Assembly: GCA_005116965.1 (NCBI GenBank)
Contig: SWDG01000025.1
Coordinates: 361,883-425,882, forward strand
DNA: 64,000 bases
Direction: 5' to 3'
From: Nitrospira sp.
Lineage (GTDB): Bacteria > Nitrospirota > Nitrospiria > Nitrospirales > Nitrospiraceae
Position numbers and translations under genes: made by a program. Positions 35,301-44,713 of this stretch are shown piece after piece. The notes under the pieces are model-generated. The model did no database searches and had not been told where the DNA came from. It saw nothing but the letters and a program-made list of their open reading frames with translations. Every line of letters begins with the position of its first letter. Position 1 is the stretch's first letter.

Positions 35301-37052
35301 ATGCAATCCCTCACTGAAACCTTACTCAAGAAGTTCCCGGAGGCGGTCCTTTCCGTCGATGTCGACACGGCCCGATCGGAAGTGACCGTCCATGTCGCTG
35401 CATCAAGAATCTTGGAGATCGCCCGGTTTTTGCACGACGACCCCGAGGCATGCTTTGACCACATCACCGACATCTGCTCCGCTGACTATCCATCCGATCA
35501 ACAGCGGTTTGAAGTCATCTATCTCTTATTATCGCTTCCGCACGGCAAACGAATCCGCCTGAAAGCACGGGTCACCGAAGACAACCCGTCACTGGATTCC
35601 GTGACAAGCGTCTGGCGCGGCGCGACGTTCTTGGAACGGGAAGTGTACGACATGATGGGCATTCGGTTTACAGGCCACCCGGACCTGCGCCGCATCCTCC
35701 TGCCGGAAGATTATGCGGAAGGCTATCCGTTACGGAAGGATTTTCCGACGGAAGGCCGAGGGTGGCGCAGTCAGTTCGACTTTATCCCTCGCCTTGATGA
35801 ACCGCCGGTCGAGCAAGTTGAAAGTGAAGTCTCTGAAGCCGAGAGGAAGCTGTTCCTGTTGAACCCGAACGGCTCTTCGTCAAACCGGCGGGAAGAACTG
35901 TTGTTGAACATGGGCCCACAACATCCAAGTACCCATGGAGTCGTGCGGGTTGTCCTGGAGCTGGATGGAGAACGGATCGTCAAGGCAACGCCGGATCTCG
36001 GCTATCTCCATCGGGGAGTGGAAAAACTGGCCGAAGGTCTGGCCTACATGCAGATCATCCCTCATACCGACCGCCTCGACTATGTCTGCGCGATGGCGAA
36101 TAACTACGCCTATGTCCGGGCCGTTGAGAAACTCCTCGATATCACCGTGCCTGAACGAGCGGAGTATATCCGCACCCTGGTCGCAGAGATGCAGCGCATT
36201 TTGGGACATCTATTCTGGTTGGGCGCCCAGGCCTTGGATATCGGAGCCATGACGGTCTTCTTCTGGACGTTTCGCGAGCGGGAAACCTTGCTCGACATGT
36301 TCGAACGGCTGTGCGGCGCCAGGCTGACTTTGAATTATTATCGGATCGGCGGCGTAGATAGCGACTTCACTCCGGAATTAGTGGCCCGCCTGAAGGAGTT
36401 CTTGGAGACCTTCCCCCAGAAAGTGGATGAGTACGATTCGCTGCTCGCGAGTAATCGGATTTGGCTGGGACGAACGAAACATGTCGCGGTGATCTCAGGG
36501 GAAGATGCGATCAATTTCGGAATGACCGGTCCTACCTTGCGGGGATCCGGCGTGTCCTACGATGTGCGTAAACTCGAACCCTACGGGGTCTACCATAAAG
36601 TGGACTGGGACGTGCCGGTCGGGAAAAACGGCGACACCTACGATCGCTATTGGATTCGTGTCGAAGAGATGCGCCAGAGCGCGCGGATCATCTCGCAATG
36701 TCTCGACCAGATGCCGCCTGGACCCATCATCGCCGATATACCGCAATACATTCCGCCGCCGAAGCTGCAAGTGATGCGCGATATGGAAAGCTTGATTCAC
36801 CATTTCATCATCTTTACACAAGGGTTCAAGCCACCGAAGGGAGAAACCTACTGCGCGACCGAAGCGCCAAAAGGCGAACTGGGATTTTTCATCATCAGCG
36901 ACGGGAGCCCCCGCCCCTACCGGTTGAAAATACGGTCTCCTTCCTTCATTCATATGGGGGCATTTGACCATATGGCGCGTGGCTATTTGATTTCCGACAT
37001 CATCACAATTTTCGGGACCTACGATGTGGTCATGGGGGAGTGTGATCGGTGA
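35301..37052 (+). CDS. nuoCD: Fused NADH-quinone oxidoreductase subunit C/D
   Basis: This 583-residue protein joins NuoC (about 1-180, with TSVWRGATFLEREVYDMMGIRFTGHPDLRRILLPEDY) to NuoD (from about 195, MGPQHPSTHGVVRVVLELDGE through FGTYDVVMGECDR). NuoD lines the quinone pocket; the conserved His of HPSTHG and the HRGVEK segment are present. Fusion of C and D is common in several lineages including gamma-proteobacteria. The Arg methylated in the mitochondrial homologue lies in the N-terminal part of the D half, a possible target of the upstream methyltransferase. Confidence 0.97.
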   Translation: MQSLTETLLKKFPEAVLSVDVDTARSEVTVHVAASRILEIARFLHDDPEACFDHITDICSADYPSDQQRFEVIYLLLSLPHGKRIRLKARVTEDNPSLDSVTSVWRGATFLEREVYDMMGIRFTGHPDLRRILLPEDYAEGYPLRKDFPTEGRGWRSQFDFIPRLDEPPVEQVESEVSEAERKLFLLNPNGSSSNRREELLLNMGPQHPSTHGVVRVVLELDGERIVKATPDLGYLHRGVEKLAEGLAYMQIIPHTDRLDYVCAMANNYAYVRAVEKLLDITVPERAEYIRTLVAEMQRILGHLFWLGAQALDIGAMTVFFWTFRERETLLDMFERLCGARLTLNYYRIGGVDSDFTPELVARLKEFLETFPQKVDEYDSLLASNRIWLGRTKHVAVISGEDAINFGMTGPTLRGSGVSYDVRKLEPYGVYHKVDWDVPVGKNGDTYDRYWIRVEEMRQSARIISQCLDQMPPGPIIADIPQYIPPPKLQVMRDMESLIHHFIIFTQGFKPPKGETYCATEAPKGELGFFIISDGSPRPYRLKIRSPSFIHMGAFDHMARGYLISDIITIFGTYDVVMGECDR

Positions 37053-37126
37053 GACACGAGCGGCTGATATCCGGAGCTTGTCAGCTTGCCCCTTAGCGCA
37101 CGTATCAGCACCAGGACTGTGGACGC
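37053..37126. repeat. Inverted repeat in the nuoCD-nuoE gap
   Basis: GCTGATA (37063-37069) and TATCAGC (37103-37109) face each other, with GCTTGTCAGC between them, the same words seen in the nuoB-nuoCD gap. Confidence 0.45.
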
Positions 37127-37672
37127 ATGACGTTCTTAGAAAAATATAAAGACGAAATCGCGGACATCCTGTCACGCTATCCGGTGATGCGCTCCGCGTT
37201 GATCCCACTCCTCTACGTCGCGCAGCGTGACCAGGGCTATGTGACCGAATCGGCCATGCAAGAGATCGCGCATTTGCTCAGGCTGACCCCTCCACAGGTC
37301 TATGAAACGATCACCTTTTACACGATGTTTAACCTAAAGCCGGTGGGCAAGTTCCACATTCAGGTGTGCAAATCTCTCATGTGCGCCCTCGTCGGCTCGG
37401 ATACGGTGATCGAATGGATCAACGTGAAGCTGGGGATCGCCTCGGGTGAATCGACGGCGGACGGACTGTTCAGCCTCAGCGTGGTGGAATGTTTGGCCGC
37501 CTGCGGGACCGGGCCCATGATGCAGATCAACGAGGACTACTACGAGCAGCTGACCGAAGGTAAACTGGACCGAATTTTGGCCGATCTGCGATCGACCGGA
37601 ACCAGTCCACTGAAGAGCGGGCCGTTTATGTGGCCGGAACCGACGCCCGCAGAGCGGGCGCGTGAAGCGTGA
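37127..37672 (+). CDS. nuoE: NADH-quinone oxidoreductase subunit E
   Basis: This 181-residue subunit carries the 2Fe-2S cluster N1a. Ligands are the two Cys of CKSLMC and the two of CLAAC. The N-terminal helical bundle (ILSRYPVMRSALIPLLYVAQRDQGYVTESAMQEIA) is typical. Its last codons (Arg-Glu-Ala-stop) are part of a CGTGAAGCGTGA repeat that also ends nuoJ, so the repeat reaches into the coding end. Confidence 0.96.
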   Translation: MTFLEKYKDEIADILSRYPVMRSALIPLLYVAQRDQGYVTESAMQEIAHLLRLTPPQVYETITFYTMFNLKPVGKFHIQVCKSLMCALVGSDTVIEWINVKLGIASGESTADGLFSLSVVECLAACGTGPMMQINEDYYEQLTEGKLDRILADLRSTGTSPLKSGPFMWPEPTPAERAREA

Positions 37673-37747
37673 TGCGTAGTTCGTCGTTCGCAAGTAAGGA
37701 CGGTAAATTAGCTTTCGCTTCACATTTCACGAACGACGTTTCACGAG
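37663..37747. repeat. TTCACG-type inverted repeat spanning nuoE end and nuoE-nuoF gap
   Basis: TGAAGCGTGA at the nuoE end faces CGCTTCAC, and CGTCGTTCG faces CGAACGACG, ending at GTTTCACGAG before nuoF. Units match those of the nuoA-nuoB, nuoJ-nuoK and nuoK-nuoL gaps. Confidence 0.6.
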
Positions 37748-37753
37748 ATTGAT

Positions 37754-39058
37754 ATGCCGAAACACGAACTCATTCTCCTGAAGAACATGATGCAACCCGG
37801 CTATACCGGGTCGCTGACCGACTATGAGAAGACTGGAGGCTACCAAGCCTTGCGCAATACGCTGGGGAAGATCGCCCCGGCAGATGTGACGACAATAGTC
37901 CGAAAATCAGGCCTTCGCGGTCGAGGTGGAGCAGGCTTCCCGACCGGTGTGAAATGGGGATTTCTGCCGAAAGACTATCAGGGTCCCCGGTATCTGTGCT
38001 GCAACGCCGACGAGAGCGAGCCCGGTACCTTCAAGGATCGACAGCTGATGGAGCGGGACCCTCATCAAGTCTTGGAAGGCATTGTGTTGGCCTGCTATGC
38101 CATCGGTTCGGAAACCGCCTACATCTATATCCGTGGAGAAATGGTCCTGGGCTCGAAGATCTTGGAACAGGCCATCGGCGAAGCGAGAGTCGCCGGATAT
38201 ATCGGGAAGAACATCCTCGGCACAGGTATCAACGTAGACGTGTGGGTGCATCGGGGAGCGGGGGCCTATATCTGCGGCGAGGAAACGGCCCTCTTGGAAT
38301 CACTCGAAGGCAAACGTGGACTCCCTCGCATTAAACCGCCGTTTCCAGCCACGCATGGTCTCTACAATAAGCCGACCGTCGTCAACAACGTCGAGACGCT
38401 GGCGAACCTCCCCCACATCATCACCCGAGGCCCCGAATGGTTTGCGGCGATCGGGTCGCCGCCGAAGAGCACCGGCACCAGGGTCTTTTGTGTGAGTGGA
38501 CATGTGAAACGACCAGGTAATTATGAAGTTCCGATGGGCATGACGGTCCGCGAATTGGTGTACGAGTATGCCGGCGGCATGCGGTCCGACAAACCGATGA
38601 AAGCGTTTATCCCCGGTGGAGCGTCGGCGCCCTTTCTGACGCCGGCCCATCTCGACGTGAAACTGGATTTTGAGCACGTTGCGGCAGCGGGATCAATGTT
38701 GGGGTCAGGGGGCGTGACGGTGATGGAGGAAGGCACCAGCATGGTCTGGGCCGCGCTTCGGCTCATGGAATTTTTCTACCATGAGTCCTGTGGAAAATGC
38801 AGCCCTTGCCGAGAAGGGAGTTCTTGGCTCGTCCAGACCATGCGCAGAATCTTTGCGAAACGTGGCCGGATGGAGGATCTTGAAACCTTGTTGGATCTAT
38901 GCAAAAACATCGCAGGCCGTACGGTCTGTGCCTTCGGTGACGCAGAAGTCGCTCCGATTCAAAGCACGCTCAAACACTGGCGTCATGAATATGTCGAGTT
39001 GATCAATCAGGCCGAAGCCGCGAATTTAATCAGACCTGAACCGGTAGGAAGGCATTGA
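37754..39058 (+). CDS. nuoF: NADH-quinone oxidoreductase subunit F
   Basis: This 434-residue subunit binds NADH, FMN and cluster N3. Visible sites are the NADH/FMN glycine-rich loops RGRGGAGFPTGVKWGF and HRGAGAYICGEETALLESLEG, and the 4Fe-4S ligands SCGKCSPCREG plus the later Cys in AGRTVCAFGD. It is the electron entry point of the complex. Confidence 0.97.
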   Translation: MPKHELILLKNMMQPGYTGSLTDYEKTGGYQALRNTLGKIAPADVTTIVRKSGLRGRGGAGFPTGVKWGFLPKDYQGPRYLCCNADESEPGTFKDRQLMERDPHQVLEGIVLACYAIGSETAYIYIRGEMVLGSKILEQAIGEARVAGYIGKNILGTGINVDVWVHRGAGAYICGEETALLESLEGKRGLPRIKPPFPATHGLYNKPTVVNNVETLANLPHIITRGPEWFAAIGSPPKSTGTRVFCVSGHVKRPGNYEVPMGMTVRELVYEYAGGMRSDKPMKAFIPGGASAPFLTPAHLDVKLDFEHVAAAGSMLGSGGVTVMEEGTSMVWAALRLMEFFYHESCGKCSPCREGSSWLVQTMRRIFAKRGRMEDLETLLDLCKNIAGRTVCAFGDAEVAPIQSTLKHWRHEYVELINQAEAANLIRPEPVGRH

Positions 39059-39138
39059 TGGGAATCTGTCAATCTGATGATCTGTTGAGTGGAAGACATC
39101 CCTCAAATCCTCAGATCGACAGATAACAAAGTTCAACT
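39059..39138. repeat. Inverted repeat in the nuoF-nuoG gap
   Basis: CTGTCAATCTGA (39066-39077) pairs with TCAGATCGACAG (39111-39122) with one mismatch, across 33 bases. A third, distinct repeat sequence within the same operon. Confidence 0.55.
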
Positions 39139-41805
39139 ATGCCTGAAACCACATCACAGATGATTCGTATCACGATCGACGGCATGACGGTCCATGTCCC
39201 CAAAGGGACATTGGTGATCGAAGCGGCGCGGCGCGTCGGTGTCATGATTCCGCATTTTTGCTATCACCCGAAACTCAAACCAGACGCCAACTGTCGTATG
39301 TGCCTGGTTGAAATCGAAAAGATGCCCAAGCTTCAAACCGCTTGCAGCACACCGGCCGACGAAGGGATGAACATACGCACCGCCACCACCGTGGTCAACG
39401 ATGCCCATAAATCAGTGCTCGAGTTTATCCTTGCCAATCATCCGCTGGACTGTCCGGTCTGCGATCAAGGGGGGAAGTGCGACCTGCAAGACTTTTCGCA
39501 CCAGTACACCGCCACCAGCCGGTTCGTTGAAACCAAGCGCATCTTCCAGAAGGAGTATTTCAGCCCCCTCATCGAAACACAGATGAATCGCTGCGTGCAG
39601 TGCCTCCGCTGCGTCCGATACTGCGATGAAGTCATGGACGTCAAAGCCTTGGCACCGGTCGGTCGCGGGACCATGACAGAAATCAAGTACTTCGGCTCTC
39701 ACCCACTGGATTGTGAGTTCTGCGGCGGCTGCGTTCAGATCTGTCCGGTCGGCGCGATTACCAGCCGACTGTCCATGTACGAGTACCGTCCATGGATGTT
39801 GAAACGAGCCGAAACTATCTGCGGTTACTGCGGAGACGGGTGCCAGATCACGGTGCAGACCAAGGGGCAGGAACTTATTGAAGTGAACTCGGCGCATGGA
39901 GCGGGACGCAACAACGGCGACCTGTGCGCCCGGGGGTTTTTTGGATTCCATGCGGCCAGCGATCCACAGCGCCTGACCCATCCGCTGATTCGGCGCGATG
40001 GCAGGCTGATGCAAGCGACCTGGGAAGAAGCCCTGGAATACGTCGCCGGTCGTGTCGGAGAGATTACAGCCGCGTATGGAGGCCAGAGCGTCGGAGGTTT
40101 AATCTCGGGTCGTTGCACAAATGAAGAATTGTATCTGTTTCAGAAATTTCTCCGCATCGCTATTGGCACCAACCATATCGACAGCAGCGCGCGCTATGGC
40201 CATATCAATGGCCTGCAGGCCATGCGACTGGTGCAGGGAACACATCGGTGGACCGTCACCTTCGACGACATCCTAGACGCGGATGTTCTGATCCTCGTCG
40301 GGACGAATATTACTGAGACAAATCCCATCACAGGCCTCAAAGTGAAAGAAGCGGTGAAGAAACGCCAGGCGACACTGATTACGATTGAATCATTGGAGCC
40401 CGTCGTCGACACCATGAGCAACATCGCTAATCTCTCACACCATCATTTCCGTATTCCGACCAGCGACACCCACCATGCGATCGTCGGTCTGGTGAAGGCC
40501 GTCCTCGAACAGAAGTTGACACACCCAGACCTCGCGCAACGACATCCCACGTATTTGAGCGCCATGACGAGCGCACTACAACAGATCTCGTGGCAGGAGC
40601 TCCAGGCAGCGACCGGGATCGAGCCGGAGGCGTATGTGAGGGCAGCCAAAGCGGCGGCAGGAGCACGCCGGGTCGTGATCGTGGCCGGGCAGCTCTTGTT
40701 GCGAAGCGAACAGGGCTATAGTGGGTGTTTGAGCCTCTTCGATCTCCTTCTGCTGACAGGGAAGCTGGATGAGCCTGGCTGTGGATTTGCCCCGCTCGCC
40801 GAAGAAAACAACGACCAGGGCGCGGTCGAAATGGGAACCGCCACCGAATTTCTTCCCGGAGCACAGCCCATCACCAGCGACACAGAGCGCGAGAGGATTG
40901 CGAAACAATGGAACAGCGAACTTCCAACTGACAAAGGAGCGCCTCTCATCGAGATGTTGGAGCGAGCCCGCGCGAGGTCTCTCAAAGCCATGTTCATCGT
41001 CGGAGAGAATCCAGTCGGAAGCCTCCCTGCGGCGATCCATGCCGAGGCCTCGCTGCGCAATCTTGATCTCTTGGTATGCCAGGAGCTATTTTTAACGGAG
41101 ACGGCCGCCTTGGCCCATGTCGTATTGCCGGCCGCGAGTTCCCTAGAAAAACATGGAACGTTTACCAATACCGAGGGACATGTGCAGGCTGTGCGTCCGT
41201 CGATCGAGCCCGTCGGAGAAAGTCGCCCAGACTGGGAGATCTTTTCCGCGCTTTCTATCTTATTGAACTCACCCATGGAGTATGCCGAGAGCAAGGAAAT
41301 CCTGAAGGAAATTCGGAGCCTCATTCCTGGCTATAGCTCGCTGGGGCCCACACCGTTGCCGCCCAAAGTGGATCGCTCGGTCATGGACCGCTATCTCACC
41401 GATGGATATCAGCGTGACCTCGCAACGAGGTACCAACCGATCCCTCGCGCGCCAAGACCGGATGGAACCGTACGACTGGAATTGACACAAAGCCTGTTCC
41501 ATTCTGGGAAATTATCCACCCGATCAAAGGGATTGTTACAAGTCGAAGGAAGCGGTCGGCTCCGTATCAGTCCATCTGACGCCGCGCGCTTTGCCCTGTC
41601 GGAGGGCGATCGTGTCCGCCTCTCCAGCACATCCGGGGAAATGACAACCGAGGTCAAAATTATGGAACGGGTCCCACAAGGAACGGCCTGGTTCCCGTAT
41701 CACTTTGGTCAAGCGGCCGTCCAACTATTTGAATGCGCTATCGATCCGATCACCCATGTGCCGTCGTTTCGGACGGCGACGGTGTCCATGATGAAGGTAG
41801 CGTGA
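39139..41805 (+). CDS. nuoG: NADH-quinone oxidoreductase subunit G
   Basis: This 888-residue iron-sulfur subunit has the N-terminal 2Fe-2S domain (CYHPKLKPDANCRMC...C), the His-ligated cluster (HPLDCPVCDQGGKC), two 4Fe-4S motifs (CVQCLRCVRYC; CEFCGGCVQICPVG) and the extra N7-type site CGYCGDGC with a later Cys in GDLCARG. A molybdopterin-oxidoreductase-like body follows, without evidence of a cofactor. Length is normal for bacteria that keep N7. It transfers electrons from NuoF toward NuoI. Confidence 0.96.
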   Translation: MPETTSQMIRITIDGMTVHVPKGTLVIEAARRVGVMIPHFCYHPKLKPDANCRMCLVEIEKMPKLQTACSTPADEGMNIRTATTVVNDAHKSVLEFILANHPLDCPVCDQGGKCDLQDFSHQYTATSRFVETKRIFQKEYFSPLIETQMNRCVQCLRCVRYCDEVMDVKALAPVGRGTMTEIKYFGSHPLDCEFCGGCVQICPVGAITSRLSMYEYRPWMLKRAETICGYCGDGCQITVQTKGQELIEVNSAHGAGRNNGDLCARGFFGFHAASDPQRLTHPLIRRDGRLMQATWEEALEYVAGRVGEITAAYGGQSVGGLISGRCTNEELYLFQKFLRIAIGTNHIDSSARYGHINGLQAMRLVQGTHRWTVTFDDILDADVLILVGTNITETNPITGLKVKEAVKKRQATLITIESLEPVVDTMSNIANLSHHHFRIPTSDTHHAIVGLVKAVLEQKLTHPDLAQRHPTYLSAMTSALQQISWQELQAATGIEPEAYVRAAKAAAGARRVVIVAGQLLLRSEQGYSGCLSLFDLLLLTGKLDEPGCGFAPLAEENNDQGAVEMGTATEFLPGAQPITSDTERERIAKQWNSELPTDKGAPLIEMLERARARSLKAMFIVGENPVGSLPAAIHAEASLRNLDLLVCQELFLTETAALAHVVLPAASSLEKHGTFTNTEGHVQAVRPSIEPVGESRPDWEIFSALSILLNSPMEYAESKEILKEIRSLIPGYSSLGPTPLPPKVDRSVMDRYLTDGYQRDLATRYQPIPRAPRPDGTVRLELTQSLFHSGKLSTRSKGLLQVEGSGRLRISPSDAARFALSEGDRVRLSSTSGEMTTEVKIMERVPQGTAWFPYHFGQAAVQLFECAIDPITHVPSFRTATVSMMKVA

Positions 41806-41852
41806 TGCCGCTCGTTCAACACGGATCACTGTGCTAATCGAGGAGTCCTATC

Positions 41853-42920
41853 GTGACTGAATTCGGATTGCGTCTTGCTATCTCTCTGACCCAGATCGCC
41901 GCAGTCATGGGCATTGTGGTCATCACCGTACTCATCCTCACCCTTGCGGAGCGAAAAGTCCTCGGCTGGATGCAGGACCGCATGGGTCCGATGGAAGTGG
42001 GGCCCTACGGCATTCTCCAGCCGTTTGCGGATGCCATCAAACTCTTCTTTAAGGAAGACATTGTCCCCGCCGGAGCCAACAAGTTCCTGTTCACCGTAGC
42101 CCCGATACTCTGTCTCATTCCTGCTTTCATCGGATTTGCCGTCATTCCGTGGGGCCCCAATCAGACATTTGAGGTCGGCGGCATCACCGTAAGACCGTTT
42201 GTTATCAGCGACATCAATATCGGCATTCTGTACATCTTAGCCTTCGCGTCGCTCGGGGCCTATGGCATCATCCTGGGAGGATGGGCATCCAACAGCAAAT
42301 ACTCCTTGCTCGGTGGGCTACGATCGGCGGCGCAGATCATCAGTTACGAGCTGAATGTGGGACTGTCCATTGTCGGCGTGTTGATTCTGGGAGGTTCACT
42401 CAGCCTGGTGAAAATCACCGATGCCCAGGCCGGAGGATTTTGGCATTGGTATCTCTTCGCATTACCGGCTCCACAAATTTTTGCGCTTGTCGTCTACGTG
42501 ATCTCATCGGTGGCGGAAACCAACCGGGTTCCGTTCGATCTGCCGGAAGCGGAGAGCGAGCTTGTCGCCGGCTTCTTCACGGAATACAGCGGCCTCAGAT
42601 TCGCGTTCTTTTTCCTCGCCGAATACGCCAACATGGTGTTAGTGTCCTGCGTCGCGGCCGCGCTATTTCTCGGTGGATGGAACGCACCCTATCCTGGGAC
42701 GATTATGGCGTTCATCGGCCTGCCGTCCCTGGCCTGGGTCGAGAACACCATGTGGTTTGCGGTCAAGACCTACTCGTTCTTGTTCCTCTTTTTCTGGCTA
42801 CGCGCCACGTTGCCGAGACTGCGCTACGATCAGCTGATGCGATTCGGCTGGAAGGTGCTGTTGCCCATTGCGTTGGGGAACATCGTCGTAACGGCCCTTG
42901 CGGTGTTTTTCTTTCAATAG
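41853..42920 (+). CDS. nuoH: NADH-quinone oxidoreductase subunit H
   Basis: This 355-residue membrane subunit sits at the junction of the two arms next to the quinone site. It contains the family blocks ERKVLGWMQDRMGPMEVGPYGILQPFADAIKL and VAETNRVPFDLPEAESELVAGFFTEYSG, whose acidic residues couple quinone reduction to proton transfer. Eight helices fit the length. It ends 23 bp before nuoI. Confidence 0.97.
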   Translation: MTEFGLRLAISLTQIAAVMGIVVITVLILTLAERKVLGWMQDRMGPMEVGPYGILQPFADAIKLFFKEDIVPAGANKFLFTVAPILCLIPAFIGFAVIPWGPNQTFEVGGITVRPFVISDINIGILYILAFASLGAYGIILGGWASNSKYSLLGGLRSAAQIISYELNVGLSIVGVLILGGSLSLVKITDAQAGGFWHWYLFALPAPQIFALVVYVISSVAETNRVPFDLPEAESELVAGFFTEYSGLRFAFFFLAEYANMVLVSCVAAALFLGGWNAPYPGTIMAFIGLPSLAWVENTMWFAVKTYSFLFLFFWLRATLPRLRYDQLMRFGWKVLLPIALGNIVVTALAVFFFQ

Positions 42921-42943
42921 ATGAAATAACAGACGAGATCCAT

Positions 42944-43510
42944 ATGGCATCTACGGCAACCACCAAGCGTTTGAACCTACATGAGTGGTTCAAGACAATC
43001 ACGTTCTACGAGATTCTCGTCGGCATGAAGGCGACCTTGTCCCATCTCCTCAATTACCGTCCCGTGACCTTGCAATATCCTCATGAAAAACGCACGTTGC
43101 CGGACAATTATCGCGGTATGCTCGCGCTGCTCCGATACGATGATGGGACCGAGAAGTGCGTGGGATGCGACCTCTGTGAAGCGGCCTGTCCGTCGCGCGT
43201 CATCCGGGTCGTCAGCGCCGAAGTGCCGAGTGAGCCGACGAAGCGTTACTCAAAAGAATATTATATGGACATGACCCGGTGCTTGTTCTGCGGGATGTGC
43301 GTGGATGCCTGCCCCGTCGATGCGCTGGGCATGACGAGAGAGTTTGAATGGGCGGTATACGACAAGCGCCAGCTCCATCTGAACAAACAACAATTGCTCG
43401 CGATCGGCGACCGTTCGTTTCCAGTCCGCGAGAAACGTCTGGAGCTGCAACATCCAAACGTCGCGTTCTTCAACGTGGCATTCAAGCACGTGCCGCCAAA
43501 ACCGGACTGA
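42944..43510 (+). CDS. nuoI: NADH-quinone oxidoreductase subunit I
   Basis: This 188-residue subunit holds two 4Fe-4S clusters (N6a, N6b). Ligands are CVGCDLCEAACP and CLFCGMCVDACP, the bacterial 2x4Fe-4S ferredoxin pattern. The ATG at 42944 starts the conserved protein; the longer open frame upstream overlaps nuoH and is not used. It hands electrons to NuoB. Confidence 0.96.
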   Translation: MASTATTKRLNLHEWFKTITFYEILVGMKATLSHLLNYRPVTLQYPHEKRTLPDNYRGMLALLRYDDGTEKCVGCDLCEAACPSRVIRVVSAEVPSEPTKRYSKEYYMDMTRCLFCGMCVDACPVDALGMTREFEWAVYDKRQLHLNKQQLLAIGDRSFPVREKRLELQHPNVAFFNVAFKHVPPKPD

Positions 43511-43598
43511 CTGTCAAAGAGTACTCATCAGACGAGTAATGACTGCATCACCGTTGCGTTAGGCTAGCCCCGGTCGGCCGCTAACCCAGGAACCGTCC

Positions 43599-44123
43599 AT
43601 GTCGCAGCTGTTTTTTGGATACTTCGCCGGGATGATCGTCATCACGTCCATTCTGGTGGTGGCATTGAGAAATCCTGTCTACAGTGCGCTTTCGCTCTTG
43701 GTCATGTTTTTCCATGTCGCGGGACTTTTCATCACACTCCATGCCGAGTTTCTCGCAGCCGTGCAGATTATCGTCTATGCCGGGGCCATTCTCGTGCTGT
43801 ATCTGTTCGTCGTCATGATACTCAATGTCACGCAAGACGACCGTTACCATAGCCAATGGCGGATCGCAGGAGTAGTCTGCATTCCATTGTTCATTGAGTC
43901 TCTCTTGCTTCTCTCCGGCGGAGCCGGCGCCGTCAACACCGGAAGTCGATCGCTCCAATCCGGACCGTATGATGCTATCCCCACCGACAATACGTTGGCC
44001 ATCGGCAAGACACTTTTTTCAACCTATTTATTCCCGTTCGAGGTGGCCTCCTTGGTGCTTCTTGTGGCAATGATCGGCGCCATCGTCCTCGCGAAGAAAG
44101 ACATTGGCCAGCGTGAAACGTGA
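43599..44123 (+). CDS. nuoJ: NADH-quinone oxidoreductase subunit J
   Basis: This 174-residue membrane subunit has five helices and the conserved LHAEFLAAVQIIVYAGAILVLYLFVVMIL, with the flexible helix important for coupling. The C-terminal Gln-Arg-Glu-Thr-stop is encoded by a CGTGAAACGTGA repeat that continues into the gap. Confidence 0.96.
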   Translation: MSQLFFGYFAGMIVITSILVVALRNPVYSALSLLVMFFHVAGLFITLHAEFLAAVQIIVYAGAILVLYLFVVMILNVTQDDRYHSQWRIAGVVCIPLFIESLLLLSGGAGAVNTGSRSLQSGPYDAIPTDNTLAIGKTLFSTYLFPFEVASLVLLVAMIGAIVLAKKDIGQRET

Positions 44124-44235
44124 AGCGTATCTCGCAGAACGCATCATTCAGAAAGAAAGTGCGAGCACGGGGTTCTGGCTCTTGTCTCCCCACTTGATAA
44201 CGCTTCACGCTTCACGAACGACGCTTCACGAGGAC
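44112..44235. repeat. TTCACG-type inverted repeat spanning nuoJ end and nuoJ-nuoK gap
   Basis: CGTGAAACGTGAAGCGT (44112-44128) pairs with ACGCTTCACGCTTCACG (44200-44216) with one mismatch, followed by AACGACGCTTCACGAG. It covers the nuoJ stop codon. Confidence 0.65.
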
Positions 44236-44241
44236 TAAAGA

Positions 44242-44544
44242 ATGATTCCCATCTCGTACTACCTCATCTTGAGTGCCATCGTCTTCTTGACAGGCGTGGT
44301 GGGTGTGCTCATCCGGCGCAATATCATTGCCATTCTGCTGTCGGTGGAACTGATGCTGAACGCCACCAACATTAACTTCGTCGCATTCTCCGACCATCTG
44401 CAGGATCTTGGCGGTCAAGTGTTCGTCTTTTTTGCCTTAACGGTGGCCGCTGCGGAGGTTGCCGTCGGACTCGCGATTATCATCGCCCTGCACCGATCGA
44501 GATCCACGATCAATGTTGAAGAGTTCAACCTATTGAAATGGTAA
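44242..44544 (+). CDS. nuoK: NADH-quinone oxidoreductase subunit K
   Basis: This 100-residue membrane subunit has three helices and conserved glutamates in [21 protein letters not shown] and [18 protein letters not shown], which form part of the proton path. Length and residues match the family. Confidence 0.96.
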   Translation: MIPISYYLILSAIVFLTGVVGVLIRRNIIAILLSVELMLNATNINFVAFSDHLQDLGGQVFVFFALTVAAAEVAVGLAIIIALHRSRSTINVEEFNLLKW

Positions 44545-44555
44545 AGGAGCCGTAT

Positions 44556-44700
44556 CTCGTGAAGCGTCTCTCGTTCCTTCAATCCCGAGTTCCACGTTTC
44601 AAGTTCAACGTTTCACGTTGTGCGGAAACCAACGACTTGAAACCTGAAACATGGAACGTGAAACCGTCGGTCGATACCCTTCACGAGTAACGAACGACGA
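44556..44700. repeat. Compound inverted repeats in the nuoK-nuoL gap
   Basis: Nested pairs are visible: CTCGTGAAG with CTTCACGAG at the outside, and GTTTCAAGT with ACTTGAAAC inside, mixed with TTTCACG and GGAACGTGAAAC units. This 169-bp gap has no gene. Confidence 0.6.
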
Positions 44701-44713
44701 GGCACGATTTCTG

